This document shows positions 36,001 to 46,176 of a DNA stretch of 64,000 nt, piece after piece (position 1 is the first letter of the stretch; every line of letters starts with the position of its first letter). Source of the DNA: Telmatactis stephensoni. Its lineage: Eukaryota; Cnidaria; Anthozoa; Actiniaria; Isophelliidae. A program made the translations under genes and the position numbers. The notes under the pieces were generated by a model. It did not search any database, was not told the DNA's origin, and saw only the letters and a list, made by a program, of their open reading frames with translations. The DNA is taken from assembly GCA_029948255.1 (NCBI GenBank), contig JALIZF010001723.1:221001-285000 (forward strand), written 5' to 3'.

Positions 36001-39000
36001 AAAATTGCATACAGTGAAAGCTCTCTAAAACCGATAACAAAGAGTCGCAGAAAGGTGTCATTAATATAGAGTCCGCTATTTAGAGGTTTCATTTACAAAT
36101 GAATGTATGATGATTGCAGTTGTTGGGAAATAGAGACCTGGGGCCGGTTGTACAAAGGGTGAATAGCGCTATCCAGCGGATAAATCCTTGTCCAGCGGAT
36201 AAAATCTACACAAAATCTATACATTGGATAACTCTTATCCGGTGGATAACTTTATCCAACCTTCGTACAACCGGGCCCTGTCCGTTCGTATTTTCGAGAT
36301 GTCCGTAAGGAAAGGTTCCAGTCCGCGCCACACTCATACGAAAACCGCCCTAGCACATGATCAAGCTGTTCTGCCGCGTAGCTATATTCATCGTGGTGAT
36401 CGATTAGAACACTTACTGTCACGTTCAAGAAGACGCTACTACTTTCGTACTCATCAAAAACTTTCACCTCAACTTGTAGACTAAAGTTCTTTTCACTGTC
36501 TCCTAAAGGAAGTCTTAGGGAAAAGTCACTTGACTTGCCAAAGTATATTAATTTCGGTAGGCCATTAGGATTTAAAGACCAGGCTTCGTATCCAGCTATT
36601 ATACCATCTTCGTTGATCCAGTCCTGGCAACTAATGTTGAGAGAATCGGATACAGCTTGGAGTTCAGTCTTATCACCCACACATTTTCCTGAATGCGGCA
36701 AGATGTTTGTTTTAAAGATATGTTTGTTGATCAACGTGCCGTTTTGGAGATTCTTAATCACGTGTTGTACTTTGTATGTTTTGTTTGGTTTTAAGCTATT
36801 TTCTCCAAGAACAAAGTAAACGTTGGTTTCATCAGTTAAAGCTTTGAACTCTTCAACAGGCTCCCATACAGTTTCATCTGGAAGAAAGATTTCAGTTTTA
36901 GTCAGGACAGGCAGGCAAAAGGGATGGAGGAAGAGCTTGAGGAGGAAAAGAAATGAGGGCAAGAGTGTGAAAGGTAGCAAGACAGAAAGCGAAGGATATA
37001 TCGATCGCGCGTAGCGGCGCTGCAGAGGGCGGGAAGGGAGGGACTGGGAAGGAATATAAGGAGCACCCCTTCCCTCCTTTTGTCCTCCCTAGTCTCCTCC
37101 TTCTTCCCTTCCTTCTCCTTAAGAGCCTGTTACGCAGGCTTATGGTTTCAAGCACAGAGAAGTAGAAATCTTACTTGGACCAAAGCCAATATCCATTCTC
37201 CTTTCAGTGTCAACAAACACTGACCACGAATGCTTCAAATTTGCAGGGCATCCATTAGGATCTCCACAAGTCGGTTTTAAACCAAGTCTTGATGTTGTTT
37301 TCATTAAAGGACCGCAATTATAAATGCAACTAAAGAGAAACAAACATAGAAGTCATTGGCCACGCTCTCATTAGAACATTTAACCATAGCAGGGTTCACA
37401 CAGAAACTGGGAAATAAAATACCATGATATTTCGATGTACTTTTCATGATTATTGGTCCAGTTTCATGATCTCAAAATTGACAGGTTGTTACGAGTCAAC
37501 AGGCAGGAGATTTTCGTGCTGGACATAAAATGTCAAAATGCCCTCATTTCTAACCTTAAGCTGAAAATATATTGCAACTTCAATGGCGCATTAAACATGT
37601 GAGCTAGCTTTTGTTTTTAGCTTTGATATTCCTTACTCTAAGTTATGCTTTGGTGGCGATGGAACAACCGTACAACTCCACTTTGTATGTGCATTACGGT
37701 AGTCTTTGAACACGAACATCTTGAAAATGATAACTTCTCCTGCAGTTAGACCATTGCTTTGAAAAACTATTGACCTGGTATTGGGCTCAAGCCGACCAAC
37801 TCCATTACCGAAGCAACCACCGATAGCTCCAGTAGAAATTCCAGCTTTGACGATACGAAGTGAATTGACAGTGCGAATTGTGATTGATGCCGATTCAGTT
37901 GACTTGCGACATGTCCATATAAATTTCATATCCTTCTCATAAAATTGAGATTCTTCAGCTGAAAAATAAAATGAAAATAGTCTAAAATTTTGAGAGGTGG
38001 ATGTGTTTTGTTTAGTTGGTAGTAACATTGGGCGTGGGAGAAATTGATTTGCGCAATTGCTGTAAGTTACCTCATTTCCGCCCTTGTATTTTCACTATTA
38101 CTAACCTTGGGGGTATTAATTGGTGTATTTGAATAAAAGTTAGTTGACGTATAATCAAATTATAGTTTTGAAAAGAGCAATAAACATTTCTTGTTTTGAT
38201 TTTTTTTTTCGAATAACCATTATATCTCAACTGAAATTGGTTGGCGAATAACCATTATATCTCAACTGAAGTTGATGGTTTGGTTGGTTGGTGGGTTTGT
38301 TGGTTGTTGGTTGGTTGGTCGGTTGATTGGTTGGTGAGTGGTTAGGATGGTGGGTGGGATGGTTAGTGGATGGGTTGGTGGGTTGGTTGCTTGGTCATTT
38401 ACTACAAATGTATATATATAGGTAGAGTCTGTACTGTGCATCAAGATTTCATACCTGTTTCATATATATCTCTATCAAACGATGTCGAGCCCTGTATCAA
38501 GAGCGGTTGTCCAACGGTGTACAGACATTCATCAGTTGCATTTATACCAGCAACTAATGGAGCTTTTGACACATTTATAAACGCGATTGGATGATGAAAG
38601 GATGCTGCATTGAGGGTTGACCAGACACTGAGTGATGCATAGTGAATACCTGACTTTAAATAGAATGGCTCGAGAGTGCAATTGATCTCTGTTGAGGTAT
38701 TGACATTGAGTGTTGTTCCGTTGCACAAAGGAGTGCAGTTGGAAATTGTGTGATCCTGAAATATCCAAGATCAAGAAGATGACAGTTTTAAGGTGATGTT
38801 ACACGGGTCGATTCGCAACAACGATTTTGCTCGCAACACTTGGTCAAAATGATAAATTTGCGTTCAAAAATTTTAAAATTCATATCAAATATTTGCGCTG
38901 ACTTGTTTGCTAAGCAAAAATATTGCTAAAAATAGTTGCGTTCTGTATTTTCCATGACATAAACATTGCGGACATTTGAATTGTTGCGCGGAAAATCGTT

Positions 39001-42000
39001 GTTGAGAATCGATCCGTATGACATTATCTTTAGTGGTGACAATCAGCTGCTCTTTTTTCTCACAATGAAAAAATGGTGGGAGGCTGCTAAGCAAGAGAGA
39101 AGCGTAAGAGTCACACGAGGCGTAGCCGAGTGCGACTATAGCTTCTCGAGTGCTTAGCAGCCGACCAAGTGCATCCATAACTTAATGGACGCACTGCTGA
39201 GTGTTGACCATTTCTTTTATAACATAGACATACGAAATAAGCCGCACGTTTAACCTAAATAAAAATACTGATGACCTTCAAAGTTCTCCATACATGGCGC
39301 GCGCTGTAAGAAAAGGAAACATTGACGTCAGCGTGCTGTCCATCGAGTTCTGGACGCACGCTCGCGCGCGCTTATCATCCAATCAGAGCGCGCGTTATAT
39401 ATTACCTATGTTATAATGAATATTATTGAGGTACTTACCTCGGAAATCCTAGCCAATTGGAAATTATATCTAACTTCGGGCTCTACTCCGCAATGGTTTT
39501 TTATGGTGAAGGATATATTGTGCTTCTCTGAGCGCTGGTACACTGTTGGAGTTCCCGAGGTACTGCCAAAAGTCGGTGTAACTATTATGTAGGGACGTCT
39601 ACAGTTCTCAGCTAAAATATACCAAGTTTTAGTTTTTTATTTAAATTATCCCTTAGTAGTTCTAAACGGCATTTGTCCTTTTCCTTCTCGTTCAGGAGGG
39701 AAATTGGAAAGTCTTTTCCAAGCAAGGCAACTGTTGAACAAGTCCATCAAAGAGAAACTGAAATCAACGTAATATAATGTTATCTACTAACCTTGATATG
39801 ATATTTGGGTAGACGACATGTTGTATATATTCATATCAGGAATAGATAACTTTGCCAAATTATTGTGTACGAACGGTGCATCCATAAACGATGAATGTAA
39901 TAACAGTCGAACTGAGATCTGACCAGGCATGTTGCACGATGGCCTAATGAGGTTTTTAAACGAATAGCAAATAAATTAAAATGAAATAAAACATAAGGAT
40001 GAAGCACAGAAGGCAAAAATACTATGAGGAGAGAAGGTGTTATATAAGATACTACATAGAGAGGAATTAATACAATTAGAATAATTGGAATACTGCGAAA
40101 CCTGTAAGATGACGGGATAGCGCTACGCAACAATATGTTTGCAAACAATCTAGCGATCAACCGAACAAGACAAAACTATTTAGCAATTGGTAGGTTGTTT
40201 CAACTTCTTTCCTTCCTGATTTTCAGCGATTTTATCAAGAGCATTTATTAAAGAGGAATAACCTTATCCTTGTATGACGAAAAGCTAAACAGAATATACT
40301 ATATTCTATATATATACTATATACTATATAAGAGAAGACAAAGAACGGTAAAAAAGTGAAAAAAGAGGAAATCTGGAGGAATACTCATGGAAAAAGAAAC
40401 ACTTTAAGTAGAAAAGAAAAATGGCACGAGTAGATGAGAAAGATGTAGTGGAAGATAGCCTCTTCATCATTACCTTACTCGCATATCGCTGGGTACAATT
40501 GTAAAACCGCTGATTCCACAAAGTTTGCTCTGGTTAACAGCCTTCTCGACCTTTCGACAAAGACAAATATAGTCAAAATAGAACGTACACAGATATTTTT
40601 ATTAATGATCAAATGTAGGTGAGGACCCATTCATTTAAAAATGAATACATCAAAAAATAAATAAATAAATGACAAGTACATACCGAACTTTGTGCCTGGT
40701 TAAACAACTCAATAAATACTGGTGAAGTTTTATTAAACATCGTGGTGGTACGATTGAATACGTCATCAATATCCATCCAAAGTGCAACCCAATGGGCTAA
40801 AAATTCAACAAGAAGCAGGTAATCAGAGGCTCATGCTAGTTTTGTCAGCCAGGAGCTATTATGTACTCAGAGCATCCAATTCAAAGCAAAGCATCCAATT
40901 CTAGGAAATACTGAGCCAAAGATCCTAACAAATCAGTGAGATAAGCACTCTGGCGTTGACAAGGAGCAAGGATGGCACAGTTGGTTAGTGTGCGGCCTTG
41001 GGTGCGACAGGTCCCTAAGTTCGATTCCCAGTGACTTCACCTCCTTGTTTCGACTTCTTTCCTTTCCGTCTAGCTTAATAATTTAAGCGGTGCACTCATT
41101 TTACCCTCAGTACTCCGTTTAATGCTTTCTATCCTTGCTCCTTGTTCGTTTTCGTCTCAGGCTCGATCAAAATATACAATGAGTGTGACGACATTTATAA
41201 ACTACTCAGAAATTTGTCTATTTGAATTAAACTTTCTCAAATTCGTCTTATTCAGAAAAATATTGAAGCCAAATAGTCCAGTTTCCATTTGCTAAAGGGT
41301 CCTCGGAGCTTCTTGAAAAAAGTTGATTTATGCAGAGTTAGCCTCCTCTTCATGCAAAAAGACCAACGATATCAAAATCGATTTCTGTATTGTCCTTAGT
41401 CATGTTTTGCTTTTCTCGATGGTACTCGAGGCTCACCGAGCGCACCGTCGACCTCAGGTTTGCCAGTTGAATTACTGTTACGAGTTATCGACGTTAAATA
41501 TGGTCGCTTTACTTTACTTTACTTTACTTTACCCTGCACTAGTGCGTCTGTTGTCTAACTTTATAAGGGCGGTTATGAACAAACTTTCAAATCATTGATG
41601 AATATGGTGGCAAACTTAATATTAAAAGAGTTTCATCCACGATTCATTTGAAAGACGTGGATGCTTCTCAAAGCATAAACACTTCACGTTGATTCTCACC
41701 CAGTGAGTCCAAATTGTTGGGTTGCATGTGACGTCAAGGCAGCCATCTTGGTTGAACGTCAACAAACGATTTATCATTAGCGTCTATTGTTTGTTCATCC
41801 AACATGGCTACTACTACTTTATCATTTCGTTCCCAGGGAAATTGATTAAACCCAGCAATTAAACGTATTTTGTGGTAAAAATCATACTTACCCTGGAGTG
41901 TATAGAAATTGAACCAATTACCAGTCCCTCCGAAGCCGGTTGAACCACAAACACAAAGCGCCCCTGCTTTTCGACATGGCAAGTTTCCCACTACTTTTTG

Positions 42001-43463
42001 TACACAACCTCCCACTCCATTTTCGCCGCAGATGCCAGCTGTTTTGAATACAGTGGAATCTATCATTTTTACACCGTAGCACTTATTTTCTTTAAAACCA
42101 AAGTAGGGAAATCCTCTTCCAGTCACAGCTTTTGCGCACTGATGCAGTTTGTCTCTAAGAGGGTGCGTTACGTTAAGGATTTGATCGGTTTCTTCAAGTA
42201 ATTCAACTGGTTCACTAGCAGTAATGTTACGAAAGCAGTACTGTCGAGCAGGGTAGAATGCGAAGGTCACTAGAATGAATACAAGAAGATGAATAAGATG
42301 TATGGACATGTTTCTTCGCGACCAACTACTCATCGCAATTTCTTTCTCTTTCTGTAAGTCGACCATTTCATATGACTTTTGGCTCAAATGACCAAAGTAC
42401 GGAAATCCTCTTCCAGTCACAACACCAATACAATACAACCTATCTTGAAGAAGGTGCTTCGTTAAAGATTTAGCTAAGATTTGATATACATACCGTCATA
42501 GACTCAGTAGTGTACTAGAGCGGTTTTCATATGAGTGTGAAACGGACCGCGCCGTGCCGTGACCGTGTCAGTGCCGTGATGTCTATAAAAAAAAAAACAT
42601 TCGAAATTTCTGCCGTAGCCGTACCGTGACCATGCGGTGCCGTTTTCACAGTCATACGAAGGCTGCTCTACTATTTAGCAGTAATTGTCTTTTGACAGCT
42701 ACATAAATGCGATATTGAGTCTGTGTATGCTGCTTGTGCTTATGCCTATATCACTAGTGAAAGACAAGCACTGCTAATGAGCAGTACATTACTGAGTCTG
42801 TGTATGTTGCTTATGCTTATGCTTATGTCACTAGTGAAAAGACAAGCACTGCTAATGAGCAGTACATTACTGAGTCTGTGTATGTTCCTTGTGCTTGTGC
42901 TTATGTCACTAGTGAAAAGACAAGCACTGCTAATGAGTAGTACATTACTGAGTCTGTGTATGTTGCTTATGCTTATGCTTATGTCACTAGTGAAAAGACA
43001 AGCACTGCTAATGTGCAGTACATTATTGAGTCTGTGTATGTTACTTGTGCTTGTGCTTATGTTACTAGTGAAAAGACAAGCACTGCTAATGTGCAGTACA
43101 TTACTGAGTCTGTGTATGTTGCTTATGCTTATGCTTATGTCACTAGTGAAAAGACAAGCACTGCTAATGTGCAGTACATTATTGAGTCTGTGTATGTTAC
43201 TTGTGCTTGTGCTTATGTTACTAGTGAAAAGACAAGCACTACTAATGAGCAGTACATTACTGAGTCTGTGTATGTTCCTTGTGCTTATGCTTATGTAAGA
43301 AGTGTGAACCAGGCTTTAGCGCAGGCAACATACGTCATGAAAGATTTTTACCTGTTACGTTCTCAAGGAGCTTGTGTCCACAGTCCCACTCAAAGAGGCC
43401 TTCAATGAAGAACACTTGCGTTGCAATAACCAAGAGAAATACACACAGTGACGACTGCATCAT
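25652..43463 (-). CDS. Polycystin-1-like receptor/channel gene B (complete span, 19 coding exons)
   Basis: Exons in transcript order: 43352-43463, 41892-42269, 40684-40796, 40474-40550, 39792-39943, 39439-39611, 38455-38755, 37637-37958, 37175-37329, 36417-36877, 35165-35320, 34824-34949, 34067-34276, 33632-33856, 31383-33160, 30751-30987, 28490-29882, 27552-27726 and 25652-27031. Phases are compatible at each junction. The product is about 2,640 residues with the same domain series as gene A, and most exons match those of genes A and C exactly in length. The start is the first of two adjacent ATG codons (43463 and 43460), just downstream of a pyrimidine-rich AG, so a 5' UTR intron is likely. 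Seven single-base insertions break the frame: two in exon 15, four in exon 17 and one in exon 19. Exons 1-14 and 16 are open. As printed the gene cannot make full-length protein, so it is either a young pseudogene or carries consensus errors. Confidence 0.87.
27552..27726 (-). CDS. Gene B exon 18: start of polycystin extracellular domain
   Basis: The exon encodes VTDADKFWSWCETILLPGLY and ends ALISMPRLRQARVKS, open, phase 0 in and phase 1 out. It is 175 bases, as in A and C. Confidence 0.85.
27850..28018. mobile_element. TIR element upstream of gene B exon 18
   Basis: The left end atagaggctttgcaccaaca and an adjacent gtgatggcagccatgac are mirrored at the right by gtcatggctgccatcac and ggtgcaaagcctctat. 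Arms are about 40 bp and total length about 170 bp. It lies in the intron between exons 17 and 18. Confidence 0.8.
28490..29882 (-). CDS. Gene B exon 17: PLAT domain and membrane spans (four frameshifts)
   Basis: The exon starts LSKSRIGSMDPNRGGFTYEI. Relative to gene C it has single-base insertions near 29817 (extra g), 29419 (extra a), 29190 (extra a) and 28765 (extra t). Each shifts the frame by +1, and the length of 1393 is one more than a multiple of three. Between them PLAT (GHVVYIMVNVPDDVGDIHYI) and the spans (VVYVAYTLCALSVLASAIVV) remain clearly recognisable with little amino-acid decay. That argues against an old pseudogene. Confidence 0.8.
30156..30445. repeat. Inverted repeat with ~120-bp arms in gene B intron 16
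   Basis: The left arm, from caagagaccataatactaag to about 30275, pairs with the right arm, about 30323 to 30445, ending cttagtattatagtctcttg, with only a few mismatches. It contains cgcgcgcgc words near the loop. It is probably a foldback MITE. Confidence 0.88.
30751..30987 (-). CDS. Gene B exon 16: GPS cleavage motif and first membrane span
   Basis: The exon encodes VCLCNHLTSFGTD with intact HLT, then GNFTVLLTIIGLFLLFVLAV and the stop-transfer residues RKSDKRD. It is open and the same length as in A and C. Confidence 0.87.
31240..31322 (-). mobile_element. tRNA-like SINE head in gene B intron 15
   Basis: The minus strand shows a B box from ggttcgagtccc and an A box region from ttggccaagcggtgtgaac. 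No body was recognised, so it is only a fragment. Confidence 0.5.
31383..33160 (-). CDS. Gene B exon 15: GAIN-like region, linker, first half of GPS (two frameshifts)
   Basis: The exon starts CPVNATCRASASFISSK and is open to about 32030, just after PPPPTTTPLPTTT. A +1 shift follows. A second frame then carries PTTNDPIWRRRRSRDKRSL and the acidic linker, and another +1 shift near 31640-31660 leads into RSRRDTAPQRKC and the GPS half CLFWNETTEMWSTDGC. The length of 1778 bases is two more than a multiple of three, which fits two insertions. The glycosylated middle, about 32160-32760, is nearly identical to A and C. Confidence 0.8.
33632..35320 (-). CDS. Gene B exons 11-14: N-terminal part of GAIN-like region
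   Basis: Exons 35165-35320, 34824-34949, 34067-34276 and 33632-33856 are phase 0 throughout and all open. They encode VKPPPMNDPANDIAKLLTAE, SSMVNVPSNGTQNIQMTSG, MLSINAASTMVESLTNINDT and a segment containing MLGGEQNKKFETPSLGLEIA. The last three have exactly the same lengths as in gene C. Confidence 0.75.
35775..35920. mobile_element. Short TIR element, family 2, diverged copy
   Basis: The start gtgcacgaagggtggatagc and the internal actggataaggatttctcc and agatagcgatatctacc segments match family 2 loosely. It is older than the other two copies and lies in the intron between exons 10 and 11 of gene B. Confidence 0.55.
36005..36330. mobile_element. Older TIR element interrupted by a family 2 insertion
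   Basis: The left part (acagtgaaagctctctaaaa, then gggaaatagagacctg) and the right part (ctgtccgttcgtattttcga) join into the same order as the reverse complement of 14440-14480. The 36140-36278 element therefore landed inside it. Confidence 0.6.
36140..36278. mobile_element. Short TIR element, family 2, nested in an older element
   Basis: The inverted ends are gggccggttgtacaaaggg and its complement ccttcgtacaaccgggcc. The inside is built from tatccagcggataa-type palindromic words. It interrupts a TIR element at 36005-36330, with ctg on both sides fitting a 3-bp target duplication. Confidence 0.85.
36417..39611 (-). CDS. Gene B exons 6-10: REJ-type extracellular region
   Basis: Exons 39439-39611, 38455-38755, 37637-37958, 37175-37329 and 36417-36877 are all open. 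Typical pieces are FTIKNHCGVEPEVRYNFQLA, CLYTVGQPLLIQGSTSFDRD, GGCFGNGVGRLEP and EAWSLNPNGLPKLIYFGKSS. The last one is shared word for word with gene C and differs from gene A. The module is about 470 residues. REJ regions are found in sperm receptors and PKD1 proteins, and here they lie ahead of the GAIN region. Confidence 0.82.
36890..37130. repeat. Purine/pyrimidine-biased tract in intron 9 of gene B
   Basis: Aggaagagctt/gaggagg-type purine runs (36900-37060) and then ccttccctcc/cttccttctcc pyrimidine runs (37065-37125) form an imperfect inverted repeat. It occupies the same intron as the 8-bp array in gene C. Confidence 0.65.
38262..38400. repeat. GGTT-rich repeat in intron 7 of gene B
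   Basis: Imperfect ggttggttggtgggttg repeats over about 130 bases follow a duplicated 25-base segment (taaccattatatctcaactg at about 38214 and 38250). It is immediately downstream, in transcript sense, of exon 7. Confidence 0.8.
38791..39030. mobile_element. TIR element in gene B intron 6
   Basis: The left side gttacacgggtcgattcgca is mirrored at the right by tgagaatcgatccgtatgac, with acaacgatttt words on both inner sides. It is about 240 bp long, with no coding content. Confidence 0.7.
39792..40796 (-). CDS. Gene B exons 3-5: linker to REJ region
   Basis: Exons 40684-40796, 40474-40550 and 39792-39943 encode HWVALWMDIDDVFNRTTTMF, VEKAVNQSKLCGISGF and a segment ending NNLAKLSIPDMNIYNMSS. 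Lengths and phases parallel gene A. No frame breaks are seen. The function is unassigned beyond extracellular linker. Confidence 0.73.
40961..41155 (+). mobile_element. tRNA-related SINE, second family, gene B intron 2
   Basis: The head ggatggcacagttggttagt and B box gttcgattccc are followed by a body with gtttcgacttctttcctttc. The same family occurs in reverse at 56060-56250 and 8490-8642. Confidence 0.65.
41711..41861. mobile_element. Short TIR element, family 1, copy in gene B intron 2
   Basis: The copy begins aaattgttgggtt and ends aacccagcaatt, near-perfect inverted ends. The core holds gtgacgtcaaggcagccatc and ttgtttgttcatccaacatg. It ends about 30 bases from the donor of exon 2. No coding capacity. 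Confidence 0.8.
41892..42269 (-). CDS. Gene B exon 2: cysteine-rich N-terminal module
   Basis: The exon encodes YPARQYCFRN, CAKAVTGRGFPYFGFKENKC and CGENGVGGCVQKVVGNLPC, and ends NWFNFYTLQ. It matches gene A exon 2 in cysteine order. The acceptor is attctag/TG, chosen because it gives the right phase with exon 1. A short element with terminal inverted repeats ends about 30 bases from the donor, and a decayed copy of part of this exon lies just upstream in intron 1. Confidence 0.77.
42357..42485 (-). pseudogene. Decayed partial copy of exon 2 in intron 1 of gene B
   Basis: The stretch matches B exon 2 (42050-42190), including an identical run encoding VTGRGFPYFG. The flanking words differ (LYCIGV against CAKA, HLSQKSYEMV against FKENKCYGVK). 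Conserved cysteines are lost and no matching splice sites are seen. It is best read as a relic of a local exon duplication. Confidence 0.65.
42515..42675. mobile_element. Short TIR element, family 3, copy in gene B intron 1
   Basis: The ends are agagcggttttcatatgagt and the complement acagtcatacgaaggctgct. The inside is rich in ccgtgccgtgaccgtg-type words with a central A run. Related copies lie at 10217, 21355 and, as a fragment, 60915. Confidence 0.75.
42716..43300. repeat. 78-bp minisatellite, about 7.5 units, with two alternating variants
   Basis: Units start with tgagtctgtgtatg at 42716, 42793, 42871, 42949, 43027, 43105, 43183 and 43261, so the period is 78 (77 once). Units from the second onward are very similar. 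They alternate partly between a gcttatgcttatgctt form and a ccttgtgcttgtgctt or cttgtgcttgtgctt form, suggesting growth by two-unit steps. Because 78 is a multiple of three, long open frames arise on the plus strand. These look like by-products, since the tract is inside intron 1 of gene B. Confidence 0.9.
43352..43463 (-). CDS. Gene B exon 1: signal peptide
   Basis: This exon encodes MMQSSLCVFLLVIATQVFFI followed by EGLFEWDCGHKLLENVT, a clear signal peptide then a short conserved segment like that of gene A. The donor is gtaaaa at 43351, phase 1. Two in-frame ATG codons are adjacent and either could be used. Confidence 0.75.
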
Positions 43464-43489
43464 GACAGAACTGAAAATCGAATAAAATA

Positions 43490-43634
43490 AATTGCTGGGT
43501 TGTATATGACGTCACGGCAGCCATCTTGGATGAACTTCAACAATACATTTATCATTAGTGTTTGTTTGTTCATCCAATATGGTTACCTCATCACTGTCTA
43601 TTGTTCCGAAAGAATGGGTAAAATGCAGCAATTT
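43490..43634. mobile_element. Short TIR element, family 1, copy just upstream of the gene B start codon
   Basis: Starting aattgctgggttgtatatga and ending tgcagcaattttt, this copy lies about 27 bases upstream of the first ATG of gene B. It is probably inside a 5' UTR intron, because a pyrimidine-AG acceptor separates it from the ATG. Confidence 0.8.
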
Positions 43635-45110
43635 TTGGTCAAGATTGCTATCTGTAATGAGAATACTCAATCTGATGATGAGTTAATCAAAACATTAAGT
43701 TGATGTACGTCATGGTAGTTAAAGGCTGTAAAAAAGAGTCCAAGTGCGTGATCAAGAACTCGAAAATAAACTGGCGCATCGTTTGTGAAAAGAATATACA
43801 GTGGTGAATGTAGGAGAGGGCTGCTGGGGTGCGCACCCCCTCCTATAACGACTGGGTTTTTCTTTTCGATACTTTTCAAAAATGTCCTTTGGAATTTCTA
43901 GTTGGTTCCCGATTTCTATCAAAGCTGCCTACTTCCAAGAACAATCCTGCATCCACCCCTCGGAGACCTTTTTGTTTGTATCACAAACACATTTCCTCTT
44001 ATTACTGTATTACTCTGGCGTCGCAAAAACAGCCCCTTCATTTCTTCACACTATGGCCAGATATAACCTGTGACATCGTACAAGTTGTACAAGATCCAAC
44101 AATTAACGAAAAATTTACCTAGTGAGAACGAATCGATTTTGCCGAACCCCCTTAAGGTGGCTCGCAGTATTTTTTTGATCGACTACGTTTTCAGGGATTA
44201 ATAAAGAAGACTTTTTATCCTAAGCTGATTCAAACCGTTTTTTGCACTAGTTATCAGGCTCAGACGAAAGTTTTTGACTGATGACATTTTCAGTTCAACC
44301 AATGTTTCCTTGGCAACGGTAAACAAAGATAGCTTTAATTTCAACGTTAAAAACAAGATTTAACGCGGTTGGATTCAAAGAATAACTATCGACATCACAA
44401 AAGTAGTTAATTGGTTATTGTTTGTTTTAATTAACTAGTTGTACAAAGTTATATATTATTTAACGTTTTCTTTTTCTTCGCCGAACTGACTTGCTATGAC
44501 AGCTGCCCACCCCAAAAAAAGTTCTCAAGACTTCGTTCGAAAGACAAACGCTCGATTAGAGTTTTATCGAAAAACATTAACGACCTCTGTTTGAATCTGT
44601 AAGTCCTTTTTTTACTGCTCTAACTTCTGTTTTTTTCAATGAAACACCTTTTTATCATTTTCTCTGTCCATGGGCCGATCAATGAATTAAGCCCAATTAG
44701 ATAAAGATGTATTTCCAAAATATGTTTTACTTTGATCAAATTCAATAAAACAGCTATGACGACTTTACTATTTTTCAGGGCAGATCAATGTAAAACACTA
44801 ATTTGAAAAATATGTTCCCTAATATAATTCATACGGCCACCCTTTGGTATCAAGGGAGTAATCTTATTTTTCCTGTATTGTTAAAGTACCCCAGTTTTTC
44901 TTGGCTTTTGGTTGTGTTTCCGCTTTTGTAGAAAAACTAACAGGCCGTTAAAATTAAAAAATGGTAACGTATGATCTTTATGAAACTAATCAGTGCAGGA
45001 AAATACACATTTTTAGAGGTAAAGTTCTAGGAGTAAAGCGAGCACATGGTTCACGAAAAATAGATTATGCAGGTGTGATATCGAGCGCAAAATTCGTCAA
45101 ATTATCTTTC

Positions 45111-45111
<1 letters not shown>

Positions 45112-45142
<31 letters not shown>

Positions 45143-45165
45143 TTTTTTTTTTTTCTCTTTCTATT
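45112..45165. repeat. TTC repeat followed by poly-T
   Basis: A ttcttcttc run followed by more than 20 T residues lies in the B-C intergenic region. Confidence 0.85.
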
Positions 45166-46176
45166 AACGTTATTTATAAATAGTTCATTTTCCAACAAAA
45201 ATGCTGCAGCATCTGAAAATTGATAATTTCACTTGTAGAAGCCCATCGAGTGTAAGTTTAACTTTCTCCTAAAAAACCTATTCTTGAGTTGTCAATTGGG
45301 AAGCTTCTTTTCAAGATCAAATTTTTCAGCTTTACTTATCGATCTTATCAGTTGAAGAAGATTAAAATAGAAGCAAACGAAAAAGAAAACAGTACAAACT
45401 ATAAAATAGTTAAATCGTACGTCAGGGGTGTCGAATTGTCATCTCACTGAAAACAGTCAGATATTCACCAAATATTGGTCAAATTTGGCGAATCTCGAAA
45501 TCTCATTTTATGCAAACAGCCATCTTAGAATCGTCGACTTTTGAAAACATAGGACAGCGGCAAAAAATCGTCTTGGGCTCGGGAGAATATTCCCTTATCT
45601 CGTAGTCTCGCGTTGACCGTTCGACTTCCCATATATTGTGTGCCTCAATAAGAATATATAAAAAGTACCTTTTCATAGTTTTCGTCTTGCAATCAAACAG
45701 TCTTATCCACCACCATTTTTGAGATGCAAAAATTCCTATTACAACAGATATTGTTAAAAGATGTCAGTTTAGTTTTCAAAATGATATTCAATAAAATACT
45801 GAGGTATACTTACGTGGTATCGCATACTGTGTTGGACACAACTCACAATCCTTCTGAACAAACTTTTGAAAATGTTTCTGAGTGAATTATTGATGATCTG
45901 AATTGAATTGAATTGAATTGAGTAATTAATCTATGGGTGATCGAGCTGTGAAGATTTCACATCAAAACAACTTTAAAAACTTCACAAAACACATTTCCGA
46001 ACGACAGTCAATTTATATACTTCAAAATGGTAAAGCCAGACTGAAAATATTTTTTTCCAAAATCAAAGCAAGACCGTGGATATATCGGTTGATGACCCTT
46101 TGGTCAATTGACAGCAGTAAAAATTATCTTTCGAACTGAAAAAAAGCTAATTAAGTAATTTAAGCAATTAATTTAA

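Noticed and set aside
42723..43408. Plus-strand open frames with 26-residue Leu-rich repeats
   Set aside because: Created by a 78-bp tandem repeat whose period is a multiple of three; no splice or start context, and it lies antisense in an intron. Kept only as a repeat finding.
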